From NCBI GenBank assembly GCA_035946175.1, contig DASYZQ010000014.1, positions 62,001-126,000 of the forward strand: a DNA stretch of 64,000 nucleotides, written 5' to 3'. This document shows, in pieces, positions 25,431-33,687 of the stretch. Under the pieces are notes generated by a model. The model was not told the DNA's origin. It was given only the letters and a program-made list of their open reading frames with translations, and ran no database searches. Source of the DNA: DASYZQ01 sp035946175 (GTDB lineage: Bacteria > Patescibacteriota > Saccharimonadia > Saccharimonadales > UBA4665). Numbering within the stretch: position 1 is the first letter of the stretch; every line of letters begins with the position of its first letter. Both the position numbers and the translations under genes were made by a program.

Positions 25431-27191
25431 ATGGGAATCTTTGATGAACTCAACGAGCAGCAGCGCTCTGCTGTGGAGACAACCGAAGGCCCGATACAGA
25501 TAATTGCTGGTCCTGGCAGCGGCAAAACCAAAACACTGACAGCTCGCTTGGCTTACCTGTGTGAATCAAAATCCATCCCGTCAGACAAAATTTTGGCTCT
25601 GACGTTCAGCAGTAAAGCTGCCCAAGAAATAAAACGTCGTTTGGGGCAAAAACTAACAGATGCATCCAGCCTACCAGCTGTCTACACTTTCCATGCGTTT
25701 GGTCACAGACTGTTAAGTGAGGCGAGGCAATCCCGCCCGATCATCGGGGAGATCGATCGACGCGGGCTGATTGCTCAGCTTCCTCGCCCCAAAGGCCTGC
25801 AGCGGGCTTCTTCCCGTGAACTCAACTTGCTTTTGTCCAACGCCAAAACTGCTCTGCGGCACGCTATACCCGCGGCAACCCGCTCTCTGCTCGATTCCTA
25901 TGAACAGGCTTTGCAATCTCGCGGTGTCTGTGACTTTGATGATCTGCTCGTCGGGGCCTATCGGCTGCTGGAAACCGGCCAATTGAAACCAGCATATCGC
26001 TACGTGCTGGTTGATGAATTTCAAGACACGAGCGAGCTGCAGTACGAATTGCTTCGTCTGCTTACTGCCACGGATAACATTTGCGTAATCGGAGATCCTA
26101 AACAGTCGATCTACGGCTTTCGTGGAGCGCACAGCGGATTATTTGAACGATTCCGGCAAGATTACCCCAAGGCGCAAACGATAACACTCCACTGCAACTA
26201 TCGCTCGGCGCGGCGTATCGTGACCATTGCCAATAGGATTTTCCCCGGCACCAAGCAAAGGAGTATGCAAAACGACATGGGAGTGGCATGCGGCCTGCAG
26301 ACGCTCAACGAATATAGTGAGGCCGCATATATTATACGGGAAATACAGAGCGGTATTGGCGGTAGTGATATGCTCAGTGGCAGTGAGGCGTCCGCCTTCC
26401 CCGACCCTTCCTCCTATGCGGTACTCTACCGAACTCACCGGGCGGCGCGCGTTTTGCGGCAGCGGTTTGCCAGCTCCGGTATTCCTTACCAGGTCGCTGG
26501 CGAGCAGTCACCATATGAACAACCGGCTATTCAGGCGGTACTATCGATTCTGCAAGCAGTTGTCTCATCGGAAATGCCACCCCAAGCGCTCACTGCAGTG
26601 CCGGCACTGCGGGGCGTCTCTCGAAAAAAGTTACAGTCGTTTTTGATGCAGCTGCAGCAAGATGCTAAACTACAGTCAGTCTCCTCACTGATTGAGCATA
26701 TTGCCGACCTCTATCACCTCCATGACGTCATATCGCAGACAGATCTTCAGCAGTTGGCAGGTGTTGCAGTCCAATTCGGCGAGGGCTTGGCGGGGGTACA
26801 GGCCTTTTTGCAACATGTTGAGCATATTGCCGAACAGGATTTCTATGATCCGACACTCAATGTAGTGAGCCTTCTGACCATCCATAGTGCCAAGGGGCTT
26901 GAATTTCCGGTTGTCTTTTTATGCGCGGCCGAGGAAGGTATATTGCCGAAAGCATATGCCAAAGACATTGAAGAAGAACGGCGACTTTTCTATGTTGCCA
27001 TCACCAGGGCACAGCATCGCTTGGATATATGTATGTGCCAATGGCGGGGCAAACAAGCCAGCACCCCTTCCCGCTTTGTCGCCGAATTGCCAGAGGACGT
27101 ACTGCCGAGGCGTATAGACTCGCAGATGGTGGCGCTTGAGAAGCGGTTGAAACGGCATCAACAGAAGCGGGCGCAGGCGTCACTATTCTAG
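25431..27191 (+). CDS. UvrD/PcrA-family superfamily 1 DNA helicase
   Basis: ATG 25431 starts a 586-residue SF1 helicase, 13 bp after the EndoQ-like gene. Motif I is IIAGPGSGKTKT (about 24-35), motif II VDEFQDTSELQ, motif III IGDPKQSIYGFRG, motif IV LHCNYRSARRIV, then TIHSAKGLEFPVVFL and VAITRAQHRL. Length is shorter than Escherichia coli UvrD (720), with a reduced 2B region. It probably unwinds DNA 3'-to-5' during repair of damage that the EndoQ-like enzyme nicks. A much longer frame start inside the upstream gene was rejected. Confidence 0.93.
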   Translation: MGIFDELNEQQRSAVETTEGPIQIIAGPGSGKTKTLTARLAYLCESKSIPSDKILALTFSSKAAQEIKRRLGQKLTDASSLPAVYTFHAFGHRLLSEARQSRPIIGEIDRRGLIAQLPRPKGLQRASSRELNLLLSNAKTALRHAIPAATRSLLDSYEQALQSRGVCDFDDLLVGAYRLLETGQLKPAYRYVLVDEFQDTSELQYELLRLLTATDNICVIGDPKQSIYGFRGAHSGLFERFRQDYPKAQTITLHCNYRSARRIVTIANRIFPGTKQRSMQNDMGVACGLQTLNEYSEAAYIIREIQSGIGGSDMLSGSEASAFPDPSSYAVLYRTHRAARVLRQRFASSGIPYQVAGEQSPYEQPAIQAVLSILQAVVSSEMPPQALTAVPALRGVSRKKLQSFLMQLQQDAKLQSVSSLIEHIADLYHLHDVISQTDLQQLAGVAVQFGEGLAGVQAFLQHVEHIAEQDFYDPTLNVVSLLTIHSAKGLEFPVVFLCAAEEGILPKAYAKDIEEERRLFYVAITRAQHRLDICMCQWRGKQASTPSRFVAELPEDVLPRRIDSQMVALEKRLKRHQQKRAQASLF

Positions 27192-27252
27192 GAAATACAG
27201 TCCACAAACACTTTAGTTCAGAAAGCGATACTAAAGAAATACGAGCTCTAGG

Positions 27253-27849
27253 CTATTTGTACGCAATCACGTGCATCCATCTATCGGCAGGCTCGATATC
27301 AGTAGTTTCTACCTTAGCAAATCCTATGCGCTTAATCAGAGCCTGTATCTGCTCATCGCCCCAATAGCAAAAGTAACGGGGTGCATTACTAAGATTCTTT
27401 TTCCACTCTTCTCCTTCTCCTCGTTGCAGCGCAAAAGCAAACCTACCGTGGTCAATGAGTGCTCTATAAATTTTTCCTATGACTATTTTCGTTTCCTCGC
27501 GAGTGAAGTGAAGCAGTACTGCATTAGCGAATACCAGATCGTAACCACTGTCAAGTTCATCAGTTATAGCGTTAATTTTACGCGCGTTGAAACCATTCTG
27601 TTTTAACAGCCTAACAAACTTAGGGGGGGCATCACTGCATTCAACCGCATATCCCAAACTTTGCAAGTATGCAGCATCTCTCCCCGTGGCGCTACCGATC
27701 TCAAGTATACGTGATCTTTTGGAATAACCAGCTACGGCTTTATCTATTAACCTTTTTACACTAGTGGGAACATCGCGTTGGGCGTGATTTACATAGTCTT
27801 GGACATGCTCGTTATAGGTTTGTATGGTCTGCTGGCTTGGGCTGTTCAT
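27253..27849 (-). CDS. Class I SAM-dependent methyltransferase
   Basis: This 198-residue protein has the methyltransferase motif I ILEIGSATGRDAAYL, motif II-like VECSDAPP, and LVFANAVLLHFTREETKIVIGKIYRAL. The first 40 residues (NEHVQDYVNH) look like an UbiE/Coq5-type start. The substrate is not evident. It lies at the left edge of the accessory island and could belong to it or to the core; the A/T-rich DNA resembles neither neighbour particularly. A second unrelated methyltransferase is at 54981-55592. Confidence 0.8.
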   Translation of the reverse strand: MNSPSQQTIQTYNEHVQDYVNHAQRDVPTSVKRLIDKAVAGYSKRSRILEIGSATGRDAAYLQSLGYAVECSDAPPKFVRLLKQNGFNARKINAITDELDSGYDLVFANAVLLHFTREETKIVIGKIYRALIDHGRFAFALQRGEGEEWKKNLSNAPRYFCYWGDEQIQALIKRIGFAKVETTDIEPADRWMHVIAYK

Positions 27850-28047
27850 CGTTTCTCGTTTCGTCAGAAAGTTATATCAACGATTTTATCTGAAGTCATG
27901 GGATATTCGGAATGAAACAATACACAAAAAAGGGAATGCCTTATATGTCGCGCTGCATACAATGGTGGACCTTCTTACCCGCTACTCGAAAGAATCTTGG
28001 CTGGCTGACGAGCTTGCCCATGCGCAGCAGCGTCTTCACCCGCTATC

Positions 28048-28083
28048 AAGTAGTCGCTCGACTTCCCCTGAAGGCGACTACTT
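28048..28083 (-). terminator. Hairpin overlapping the stop of the small basic gene
   Basis: A perfect 10-bp inverted repeat, AAGTAGTCGC (28048-28057) with GCGACTACTT (28074-28083), encloses a 16-base loop. In the leftward direction the TAG stop of the 54-residue gene lies in the first arm. There is no T-tract, which resembles many actinobacterial terminators. Confidence 0.6.
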
Positions 28084-28242
28084 GCCCTTCTTGCTGGTCC
28101 CACCGCCAGACTTGCGGGGCTTGCCCGCGTCGCTGCGCTTGGCCCGCCAGGTGCCATCCTTGTTCCGACTGCGCGGTTCCTTGCCGCCGCCAGGGGATGG
28201 CACGTACGGGCCTTGGTGGGGACCAGCTCGACGGTCAGCCAT
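28078..28242 (-). CDS. Small highly basic 54-residue protein
   Basis: ATG 28242 has an ideal AGGAGG seven bases upstream, and 54 codons run left to TAG at 28080-28078. The product (MADRRAGPHQGPYVPSPGGG, then a Lys/Arg/Gly tail) is strongly basic and disordered. The DNA is much richer in G+C than neighbouring core genes. It is followed by a T-less hairpin. Short basic proteins of this style are common in Actinobacteria; that origin is my inference. No function is proposed. Confidence 0.65.
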   Translation of the reverse strand: MADRRAGPHQGPYVPSPGGGKEPRSRNKDGTWRAKRSDAGKPRKSGGGTSKKGK

Positions 28243-28434
28243 GCTGACCGCCTCCTTTTCTCTTCTTCCGGGAGACCGCCCGGTTCGGACGCCCGGCGGG
28301 GCGGACGCTCTCAGTCTGCGGGTCGGGTACGACAGAACCGCAGAGCCACGCGGGGCACTCCCGGAGAATCCCACGTTCCAGCGTGTTGCTGATGCAACGG
28401 TCCGTAGATGTCTGGTAGTACGGAGTCACAGGAC

Positions 28435-28461
28435 TTGGCACTCTACCCCCCTGAGTGCTAA
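28435..28461. promoter_or_regulatory. CIRCE operator in the accessory island
   Basis: TTGGCACTC, nine bases, then GAGTGCTAA matches the CIRCE inverted repeat bound by HrcA (consensus TTAGCACTC-N9-GAGTGCTAA) except for one position. It lies in GC-rich DNA, 193 bp upstream of the small basic gene (leftward) and 97 bp upstream of the truncated gene (rightward). Either could be under heat-shock control, or the site came along with imported DNA. Confidence 0.8.
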
Positions 28462-28557
28462 ACCTGGTGTGCGCGAGGGTCGCTCTGTCAAATGTCCGGT
28501 TTGGATCTTTTGCACCCCTAGTCGCGTTCGCGTATATTTCTATATAGTAGGTATTGC

Positions 28558-29154
28558 ATGCTGTTTAGTGAAGTTTTTAATGTCTCCCGAGGGCCTGAGG
28601 ATGATTGGTTCGACTCCATCCTCGACACCGACACGCCTCTCTTCGTTGACCCGTTCCTGATCTTCAAGGAGAACCGTAGTCACTGGCATGGTGCTCACGA
28701 TCAGCTCATTAGCCACTTTGACACATGCTTCCATCTCATTGCCGAAGGCAATCGCAATCCTCGTAGCCCTTCCTACAGGAAAGCCCTCCGTCTCTTGACG
28801 TTTCCAGAACCGAGGGAGTTTTGTCTCGGCTATACCGAGTCGGGCACCAAGGGCGCTGGGGGCGGGGAAGGCTACGCACGCACTATTGCCCAGGCTATGG
28901 AAGCTGCTATTAGCCGGGGTCTTTCCAATCTCAAGCATTTTGAGGAGTTGGGAATTCTCAACGAAGGCATTGGGCCTGACCGCATCTCGGATGCCACTTG
29001 CAATGTCCTTCGCTCTCGTTTCATCGCATACACCGAGGCAGTTGTAGCACGCCATAGCCTTCCTACCGAACCGGTCACAGTTCCGTATGCCTCCTATGAC
29101 CCCAATCGGCTAGCTTGGTCGTCAGAGAAGCGCGACCTACCCCAAGGCCGCTGA
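28558..29154 (+). CDS. Truncated accessory protein, N-terminal part of a family found in defence islands
   Basis: This 198-residue product opens MLFSEVFNVSRGPEDDWFDS and continues with VDPFLIFKENR and LTFPEPREFCLGYTESGTKG, then GPDRISDAT. I recall this pattern from long hypothetical proteins in bacterial accessory islands, but cannot assign a function. The open frame ends at TGA 29154 after the family-like part ends near residue 180. The last 18 residues overlap the 3' fragment of an unrelated gene in another frame. So the gene is probably truncated by a recombination junction near 29100. Confidence 0.5.
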   Translation: MLFSEVFNVSRGPEDDWFDSILDTDTPLFVDPFLIFKENRSHWHGAHDQLISHFDTCFHLIAEGNRNPRSPSYRKALRLLTFPEPREFCLGYTESGTKGAGGGEGYARTIAQAMEAAISRGLSNLKHFEELGILNEGIGPDRISDATCNVLRSRFIAYTEAVVARHSLPTEPVTVPYASYDPNRLAWSSEKRDLPQGR

Positions 29155-29566
29155 CTTCAAGGCATGGACCGAGCTGCTCGCGAACCGGCTGGCAGAAGGT
29201 GAGTCCAGCGCACACCTGCGCTCCTACCTCAAGAAGGTGTCGGTCGAGACCTGGCAGTACGTCAACTGGCTGACCCATGCAAAGAACGCGGCGCGCATGA
29301 ATGCCGAGATCGGGCTCAAGGCCGTCGAGCATCTGCTCGGCACCTTCACCGCGGCCCGGTTGCGGTTGGGAGGGCAGACTCTCCGTTGCGGGAGATGCAG
29401 GTCATACCGCCTGGTGGCTGGCAGATGCGAGCGCTGTGGTTGGACTGACCCTGAGTACGAACCACCCGAGCTACCCGCGCGGAAGAGACGCCGCACGCCT
29501 AAAGGTGAGTGTGTGCCGAGTTCTGACATCTCGACCTTCGTGAGGCCGGAGGATATGGTTAGCTAA
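29114..29566 (+). pseudogene. 3' fragment of a GC-rich zinc-finger gene
   Basis: A frame open from 29114 to TAA 29566 codes about 150 residues, but has no start before GTG 29237. It reads protein-like throughout: ADFKAWTELLANRLAEGESS, then NAEIGLKAVEHLLGTFTAAR, and a zinc finger LRCGRCRSYRLVAGRCERCGW. The strong GC bias matches the small basic gene to the left and not the core. The missing 5' part and the overlap with the truncated accessory gene suggest it was joined by recombination. The full-length parent probably is actinobacterial. Confidence 0.55.
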
Positions 29567-29631
29567 GTTTAATTGCGGTGCAGCGTGCTTCGGATAAGAA
29601 GTCGACACAAACCTTGGATTATCTCATCCTA

Positions 29632-30831
29632 TTACAAGCCACTCTCCTGGCCACTGACAGGGAGAGTGTGCGGGACGGCCAGACTAGCCATTTCTCGAAC
29701 CTCTTCGGGGGTAAGCCAATAATTCGTCATAATCGCCTGGTCACTGCCATCAGGAACTATCGTGATCGGTATGTTTCCGTTGGAGTCTGGCTCAGCATTC
29801 AAGTCGCCTTCTATACGAGCCGAAAGCAGGTATGTATAGAATTGCCCAAGGTCGTGTTGAACACCAGAGAGTTGGAGAGTGAGATTCTGAGAGGTGGCCA
29901 GTGGATTCGCTATAGCCTCCAACTCGCTCGTTCCTGGCCGGGTATGCGCAGTGATTGACGTCCACGTCACAGGAACCCGTTCGCCACGGAGAACTCTACC
30001 GATACCAATTATGTTCCTGTAGTCTTCCTTGTCAACTTGATTGAGGTCTGGCAAGTTAATCAGCTTGCCACTGCGGCGGCTGATCGCTTCGAGTGATTCG
30101 GTATACTCAAGAGCTATGGCCGGGACTGAGTGCGATGTCTCTGGCAGGGGAATCCCGTCAGCAATAGATAGCGGTCCATACTCACGCCCAAATGCAAGGC
30201 GATTTGGCTGACTAAATACTCGGAGGAAACGCAATCCAGGAAGGGCTTGCCCGACTGGCTTACCTGCCGGATCGACGATAGATATTGACAGACTTACCCT
30301 CCGGTCCCCTTCTCCGGGCGGATCGATTTGTATAGTTGCCTCTACGACTCCGGTGGTATCGACGCCGTGGACCCGCATGCCACCGGATATGCCACGGGTC
30401 GGTGCCTCCATCTCAAATGTTAGTTGGGCGACAGGCTCCATGCTCTCCACTGGAATGATCGCCCAAACAGCGCGCCCTGGCTGATCGCTGCTCGCCCGGG
30501 CTGGGCCCAGATAGACGCTGCCACTCCCATGTTCCAGTCCCAGGCCTGCTGGCATGTCGATATTGATATCGCTTATCGCTGACTCGGGCAGGCTCACAGG
30601 CGTTCCGTAATGCAACATATTGTTGAGTGCATCGAGCGTCTCTGGAGACAGTTCTGCTTCAACAATATTGAAGGTGATGGGAATCGGCCTATCCGCAGTC
30701 GCATCCGGATAGCGAGCGTAGATGTGGTAGGTAACGTATCCCCCAGGCACGCCTTCCACGACTGAGCTGACAAGGTATGGACGTCGGCGCGAATCTACTA
30801 TCCTCTTATTCGACACACGATGTGGTAACAC
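29632..30831 (-). CDS. Unknown 399-residue protein
   Basis: I do not recognise this protein. GTG 30831 with AGGAG five bases upstream gives 399 residues; a TTG ten codons earlier is less likely. There is no signal or membrane helix. The sequence is beta-rich in feel, with Ig-like or adhesin-like stretches (VVEATIQIDPPGEGDRRVSL; GIPLPETSHSVPAIAL). The gene runs against the 2TM gene at 30777 and overlaps its 5' end by 55 bp, so the two starts cannot both be fully independent. It belongs to the accessory island. Confidence 0.55.
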   Translation of the reverse strand: MLPHRVSNKRIVDSRRRPYLVSSVVEGVPGGYVTYHIYARYPDATADRPIPITFNIVEAELSPETLDALNNMLHYGTPVSLPESAISDINIDMPAGLGLEHGSGSVYLGPARASSDQPGRAVWAIIPVESMEPVAQLTFEMEAPTRGISGGMRVHGVDTTGVVEATIQIDPPGEGDRRVSLSISIVDPAGKPVGQALPGLRFLRVFSQPNRLAFGREYGPLSIADGIPLPETSHSVPAIALEYTESLEAISRRSGKLINLPDLNQVDKEDYRNIIGIGRVLRGERVPVTWTSITAHTRPGTSELEAIANPLATSQNLTLQLSGVQHDLGQFYTYLLSARIEGDLNAEPDSNGNIPITIVPDGSDQAIMTNYWLTPEEVREMASLAVPHTLPVSGQESGL

Positions 30832-31214
30832 AGGCACTCCTAATAGCACTAGGGTGCGCAATGGTCATCTCTATCATATGCGCGATCACCTGCCTATTCT
30901 CCCGTATGCGGAATGCTAATATCCAAAGGCTGGTGAGGGAGTTTGGTGTAGACCCATTAGATCTTAAAACCTACACTCCAGCAGTCTCTTGGTGGTTTGG
31001 CATGATCGCCACACTACATCCGCCACATATGGTTATGTACCTACAACAGGCAGATGATGCCTTCGAAGCTGAGGCATTGGCAAATCAAATTGTAATTCTG
31101 TCTAAAAATGTTCTCAATAAACACAGATGGGTAAATAGGGGATGGGTGGCTTCAGGCGTGGCACTTCTACTACTAGTAATGGCGATAGGAAGCTCTATAG
31201 CACCTCGTCACTAG
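30777..31214 (+). CDS. Small protein with two membrane helices flanking a cytoplasmic domain
   Basis: This 145-residue protein has helix 1 at about 19-42 (TQALLIALGCAMVISIICAI), a hydrophilic middle of about 75 residues with EAEALANQIVILSKNVLNKH, and helix 2 at about 122-139. The helix-domain-helix layout with a helical stretch before TM2 resembles Pycsar/S-2TM membrane effectors of phage-defence systems, but no nucleotide cyclase is nearby, so this is only a structural similarity. Starting at ATG 30777 is needed for a full first helix; an ATG at 30861 would cut it. Confidence 0.5.
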   Translation: MDVGANLLSSYSTHDVVTQALLIALGCAMVISIICAITCLFSRMRNANIQRLVREFGVDPLDLKTYTPAVSWWFGMIATLHPPHMVMYLQQADDAFEAEALANQIVILSKNVLNKHRWVNRGWVASGVALLLLVMAIGSSIAPRH

Positions 31215-31224
31215 GCGGGGCCAA

Positions 31225-31725
31225 CTACAATTTAGACGCGAATGGCTCGAAATCTAGCATCGTGAAATTGCCCTGGGGGCTTTCATCTACAAGCCTAAAC
31301 TCTGCAATCTCAAAGACGAAGAAGGTGCTCTCAGTAGTAGGGTCAGCCAATGTCTCTATGCTGCCAAGCTTCTTACCAGCCCCTTGAAACTGGTCGACAT
31401 AAAGCTCGACCAACTCTGCCATCTCATCCAGGTTCCTGGTCCCTCGAACTACGCCTTTAAGTTGTACACCGAACTTCGCGCTGTAAGTGCTGGTGTGCGC
31501 ATAGACCAGAGCGGCAGCCTGAGGCCTGGTTGCAAGATTCCGCATATGGGTACTAGAACGCCGACTCTTAAAGCCGAGTCGCCCCCCTTCCATAACGACA
31601 TAGAAAACTGCGCAGAGGTCTGGACCGTTCTTCCCATCCGTCGCAAGTCCGGCGACCGTCCCGGCTCGAATAATATTGGACGCTCGGTCGAAGACATCGA
31701 CTGTAGCGCTTGCTTCGTCAGTCAC
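31225..31725 (-). CDS. Pyridoxamine 5'-phosphate oxidase-family flavoprotein
   Basis: This 166-residue protein has the split-barrel FMN-binding pattern: GTVAGLATDGKNGPDLCAVF, RLGFKSRRSSTHMRNLATRP and AALVYAHTS. The family includes FMN and F420/heme-binding reductases. Its start overlaps the stop of the Gfo/Idh/MocA gene (ATGA), so it is the last gene of the leftward four-gene operon. Substrate is unknown. Being co-transcribed with an NAD(P)-dependent oxidoreductase suggests a linked redox step. Confidence 0.8.
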   Translation of the reverse strand: MTDEASATVDVFDRASNIIRAGTVAGLATDGKNGPDLCAVFYVVMEGGRLGFKSRRSSTHMRNLATRPQAAALVYAHTSTYSAKFGVQLKGVVRGTRNLDEMAELVELYVDQFQGAGKKLGSIETLADPTTESTFFVFEIAEFRLVDESPQGNFTMLDFEPFASKL

Positions 31726-32822
31726 TGCGCACGCTCCCTCGCAACAAGATCATCGAGAATAGCTGTATTGCTCATCCCGTCCTCGAATGTCGCGAGATTA
31801 GTTCCAGACGAGTGGCCTTGAACCGTCTCTACGATCTCCCGCGCGTAACTGGGAAATGCTATACGGAACAAAGAGGGGTTGAAGCCTTCACTTGGCGCCC
31901 CTTCATCACTAAGTTGCCCGTCCTGGACTATCCACAGCTTGTTGTGTCCAGATTTGCCATGGACCTCAAGCATCCCGTGACCATCTCGATATGTGAACCG
32001 CGCTATTCCCTCTGTTCCTTCTATGTCGAACTCGATGATGCGCGGCCCCACACCTATGGCGGTCGTGAACATATCTATCCAGCACCCGTCCACATCCACC
32101 AGTCCGCGGAACGCCTCGTCTGCAAGATCCTCGCTCGGTTGCACATCCTTAGCCCACGAACCCCTAGGTGTCATGGTTCCCCCGCAGGAGTCGCCACCCA
32201 AGTCCGCACCCTCGTAGGCCTTATCCGCCAGGTACATGCCTAGGTCCAGGAGATGTGGTCCCATCGCGAGGCGCTGCCCGCCACCCGTGTGTTGGTGCTC
32301 TTGCCACGTGGCTATGCGATCCTTCCGAAACGCCGAGGTACGCTCACGAAGCGCAATGTAATAGACGCTCCCGAGTTCTCCTTCTTGTATCCTCCCCCTC
32401 AACCACTGGAACGCCGGAAGTCCCCTAAGCTGTGTATCGAAAAATACCAGACGATTCCTATCGGCATGAAGTGGTTCGTAGATGCGTTGTGCAATCTCTA
32501 GGCTCGTTGCGAGGGGCTTTTCGATGAGAAGGGCGCTGCCAGTAGCCGCCAATGGCCCGACATATTGCTCGCGTTCTCCGGGTGGCGTAGTTAGACACAC
32601 TAGATCCGGCTTGCGGGTAAGCAGCTCCTCCATCGAGCAAGCCAGGTTTGGATCTATACCGGCTGAGGAGAGGTGCGACTTTGCTCGATCTACGGATGTT
32701 CCAACAACCCCCACTACTGAAACCCCGGGCAAGCTTTGGAAACCAACTGCATGCGTTCGGATACCGACCCCTGTACCAATCACTCCGACGGTAAATCCGC
32801 TGTTGATCCTAGGTGTCGTCAT
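31722..32822 (-). CDS. Gfo/Idh/MocA-family oxidoreductase
   Basis: This 366-residue protein has an N-terminal NAD(P) fold (FTVGVIGTGVGIRTHAVGFQ, residues 10-29), DLVCLTTPPGEREQYV and the EKPLATS motif (about 100-106) with the conserved Lys. The second domain contains GGGQRLAMGPHLLDLGMYLA, including the His of the active site. Such enzymes oxidise or reduce sugars and cyclitols. It overlaps the PNPOx-like gene by four bases and lies four bases after the membrane protein gene. The substrate is unknown. Its presence with membrane and helical proteins is unusual for this family. Confidence 0.85.
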   Translation of the reverse strand: MTTPRINSGFTVGVIGTGVGIRTHAVGFQSLPGVSVVGVVGTSVDRAKSHLSSAGIDPNLACSMEELLTRKPDLVCLTTPPGEREQYVGPLAATGSALLIEKPLATSLEIAQRIYEPLHADRNRLVFFDTQLRGLPAFQWLRGRIQEGELGSVYYIALRERTSAFRKDRIATWQEHQHTGGGQRLAMGPHLLDLGMYLADKAYEGADLGGDSCGGTMTPRGSWAKDVQPSEDLADEAFRGLVDVDGCWIDMFTTAIGVGPRIIEFDIEGTEGIARFTYRDGHGMLEVHGKSGHNKLWIVQDGQLSDEGAPSEGFNPSLFRIAFPSYAREIVETVQGHSSGTNLATFEDGMSNTAILDDLVARERAQ

Positions 32823-32826
32823 TCGT

Positions 32827-33687
32827 CTATCCTATCACTCTTGAGTAGATCCGACTACGTTCAGTATCCATATCGGTTCCCGGGATCAGCACCGCTGAGT
32901 CCTCCGAGCGAGTCCTAGGGTTAAGCTTAACCCGTGTTGCGATGATCTCGTCTGCCGATGCACCTGGACCTCGCGCTCTGACCTGTACTGCTAGACAACC
33001 CTCAGAACTAAGGATCTGTCGAACTTGGTCTGCTTCAGTAAGGTCTACAGCTACCGGAAAATGTTTCTCTATCGTATCTTTCGAGCCCACAAAAGCCTTG
33101 CTTGAATAACTGTGACCTTCTACGAGCAAGTCCACGGTTATTTCTGCTGCGGATGATGCGTAATTGCCGACGCTAACAGCAATGTCTCCACTAAGCCGAA
33201 GCTCGCATAGGTCCATAGTAACTTCATTATTTATAAGTACCTTGGAACCCTCCGCTAGGGAGACCTCACGAACTACCAATGTGGGATTGCTCTGGCTCGT
33301 AAGATGCAGGTCGTGTTCGATTTTTTCGAAAGTAATGAAAGGTGTCAGTGAGTCAGAATGGAGCTGCAGAGTGAGGTCTCTAGTCAGGCTATTCGATCGC
33401 TCAGTTTCCTTAAGAAGCCGATATGTGGCCCACAGGAACCCAGCTGTAGCCATAACGTTGGCAACGGACGTTGTTGCGGTAAGTAGGCTATCCCATGAGG
33501 CAGTAGCCACTCTTCCAAAGATCGTCCGCTCGATGTTCCACAACAGTGTAGAAGCGAGTGAAGAAAGAACAAGGCCCACAGCAATCCAGCCTGCGGGCCA
33601 CGTTCGGCTACGTTCTGACCGCTGCCGTGATGCCAAGCCTACCGTACTCTTTTGACTCTCTGAAAAACTCAAGGATGGGCCATTCAT
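32827..33687 (-). CDS. Unknown membrane protein, two helices near the N-terminus
   Basis: This 286-residue protein starts at ATG 33687 with GGAGG six bases upstream, inside the 3' end of the preceding gene (80-bp overlap). Helix 1 lies at about 31-52 (AGWIAVGLVLSSLASTLLW) and helix 2 at about 70-90. A charged linker and a beta-rich cytoplasmic domain follow (about 100-286), with VVREVSLAEGSKVLINNEV and LVEGHSYSSKAFVGSK. No family recognised. The strong ribosome site inside an upstream gene argues for genuine translational coupling, so these proteins may work in fixed proportion. Confidence 0.6.
   Translation of the reverse strand: MNGPSLSFSESQKSTVGLASRQRSERSRTWPAGWIAVGLVLSSLASTLLWNIERTIFGRVATASWDSLLTATTSVANVMATAGFLWATYRLLKETERSNSLTRDLTLQLHSDSLTPFITFEKIEHDLHLTSQSNPTLVVREVSLAEGSKVLINNEVTMDLCELRLSGDIAVSVGNYASSAAEITVDLLVEGHSYSSKAFVGSKDTIEKHFPVAVDLTEADQVRQILSSEGCLAVQVRARGPGASADEIIATRVKLNPRTRSEDSAVLIPGTDMDTERSRIYSRVIG

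Noticed and set aside
27850..28050. A left attachment copy of the tRNA-Ile2 3' end
   Set aside because: I compared the tRNA 3' part by eye with this region and found no convincing direct repeat, so the left end of the island is not defined.
27824..28660. A long rightward frame across the small basic gene, CIRCE and start of the truncated gene
   Set aside because: It is antisense to a gene with ideal ribosome site, is Pro/Arg-rich in the GC-rich stretch, and starts inside the methyltransferase gene. Shadow of GC-rich DNA.
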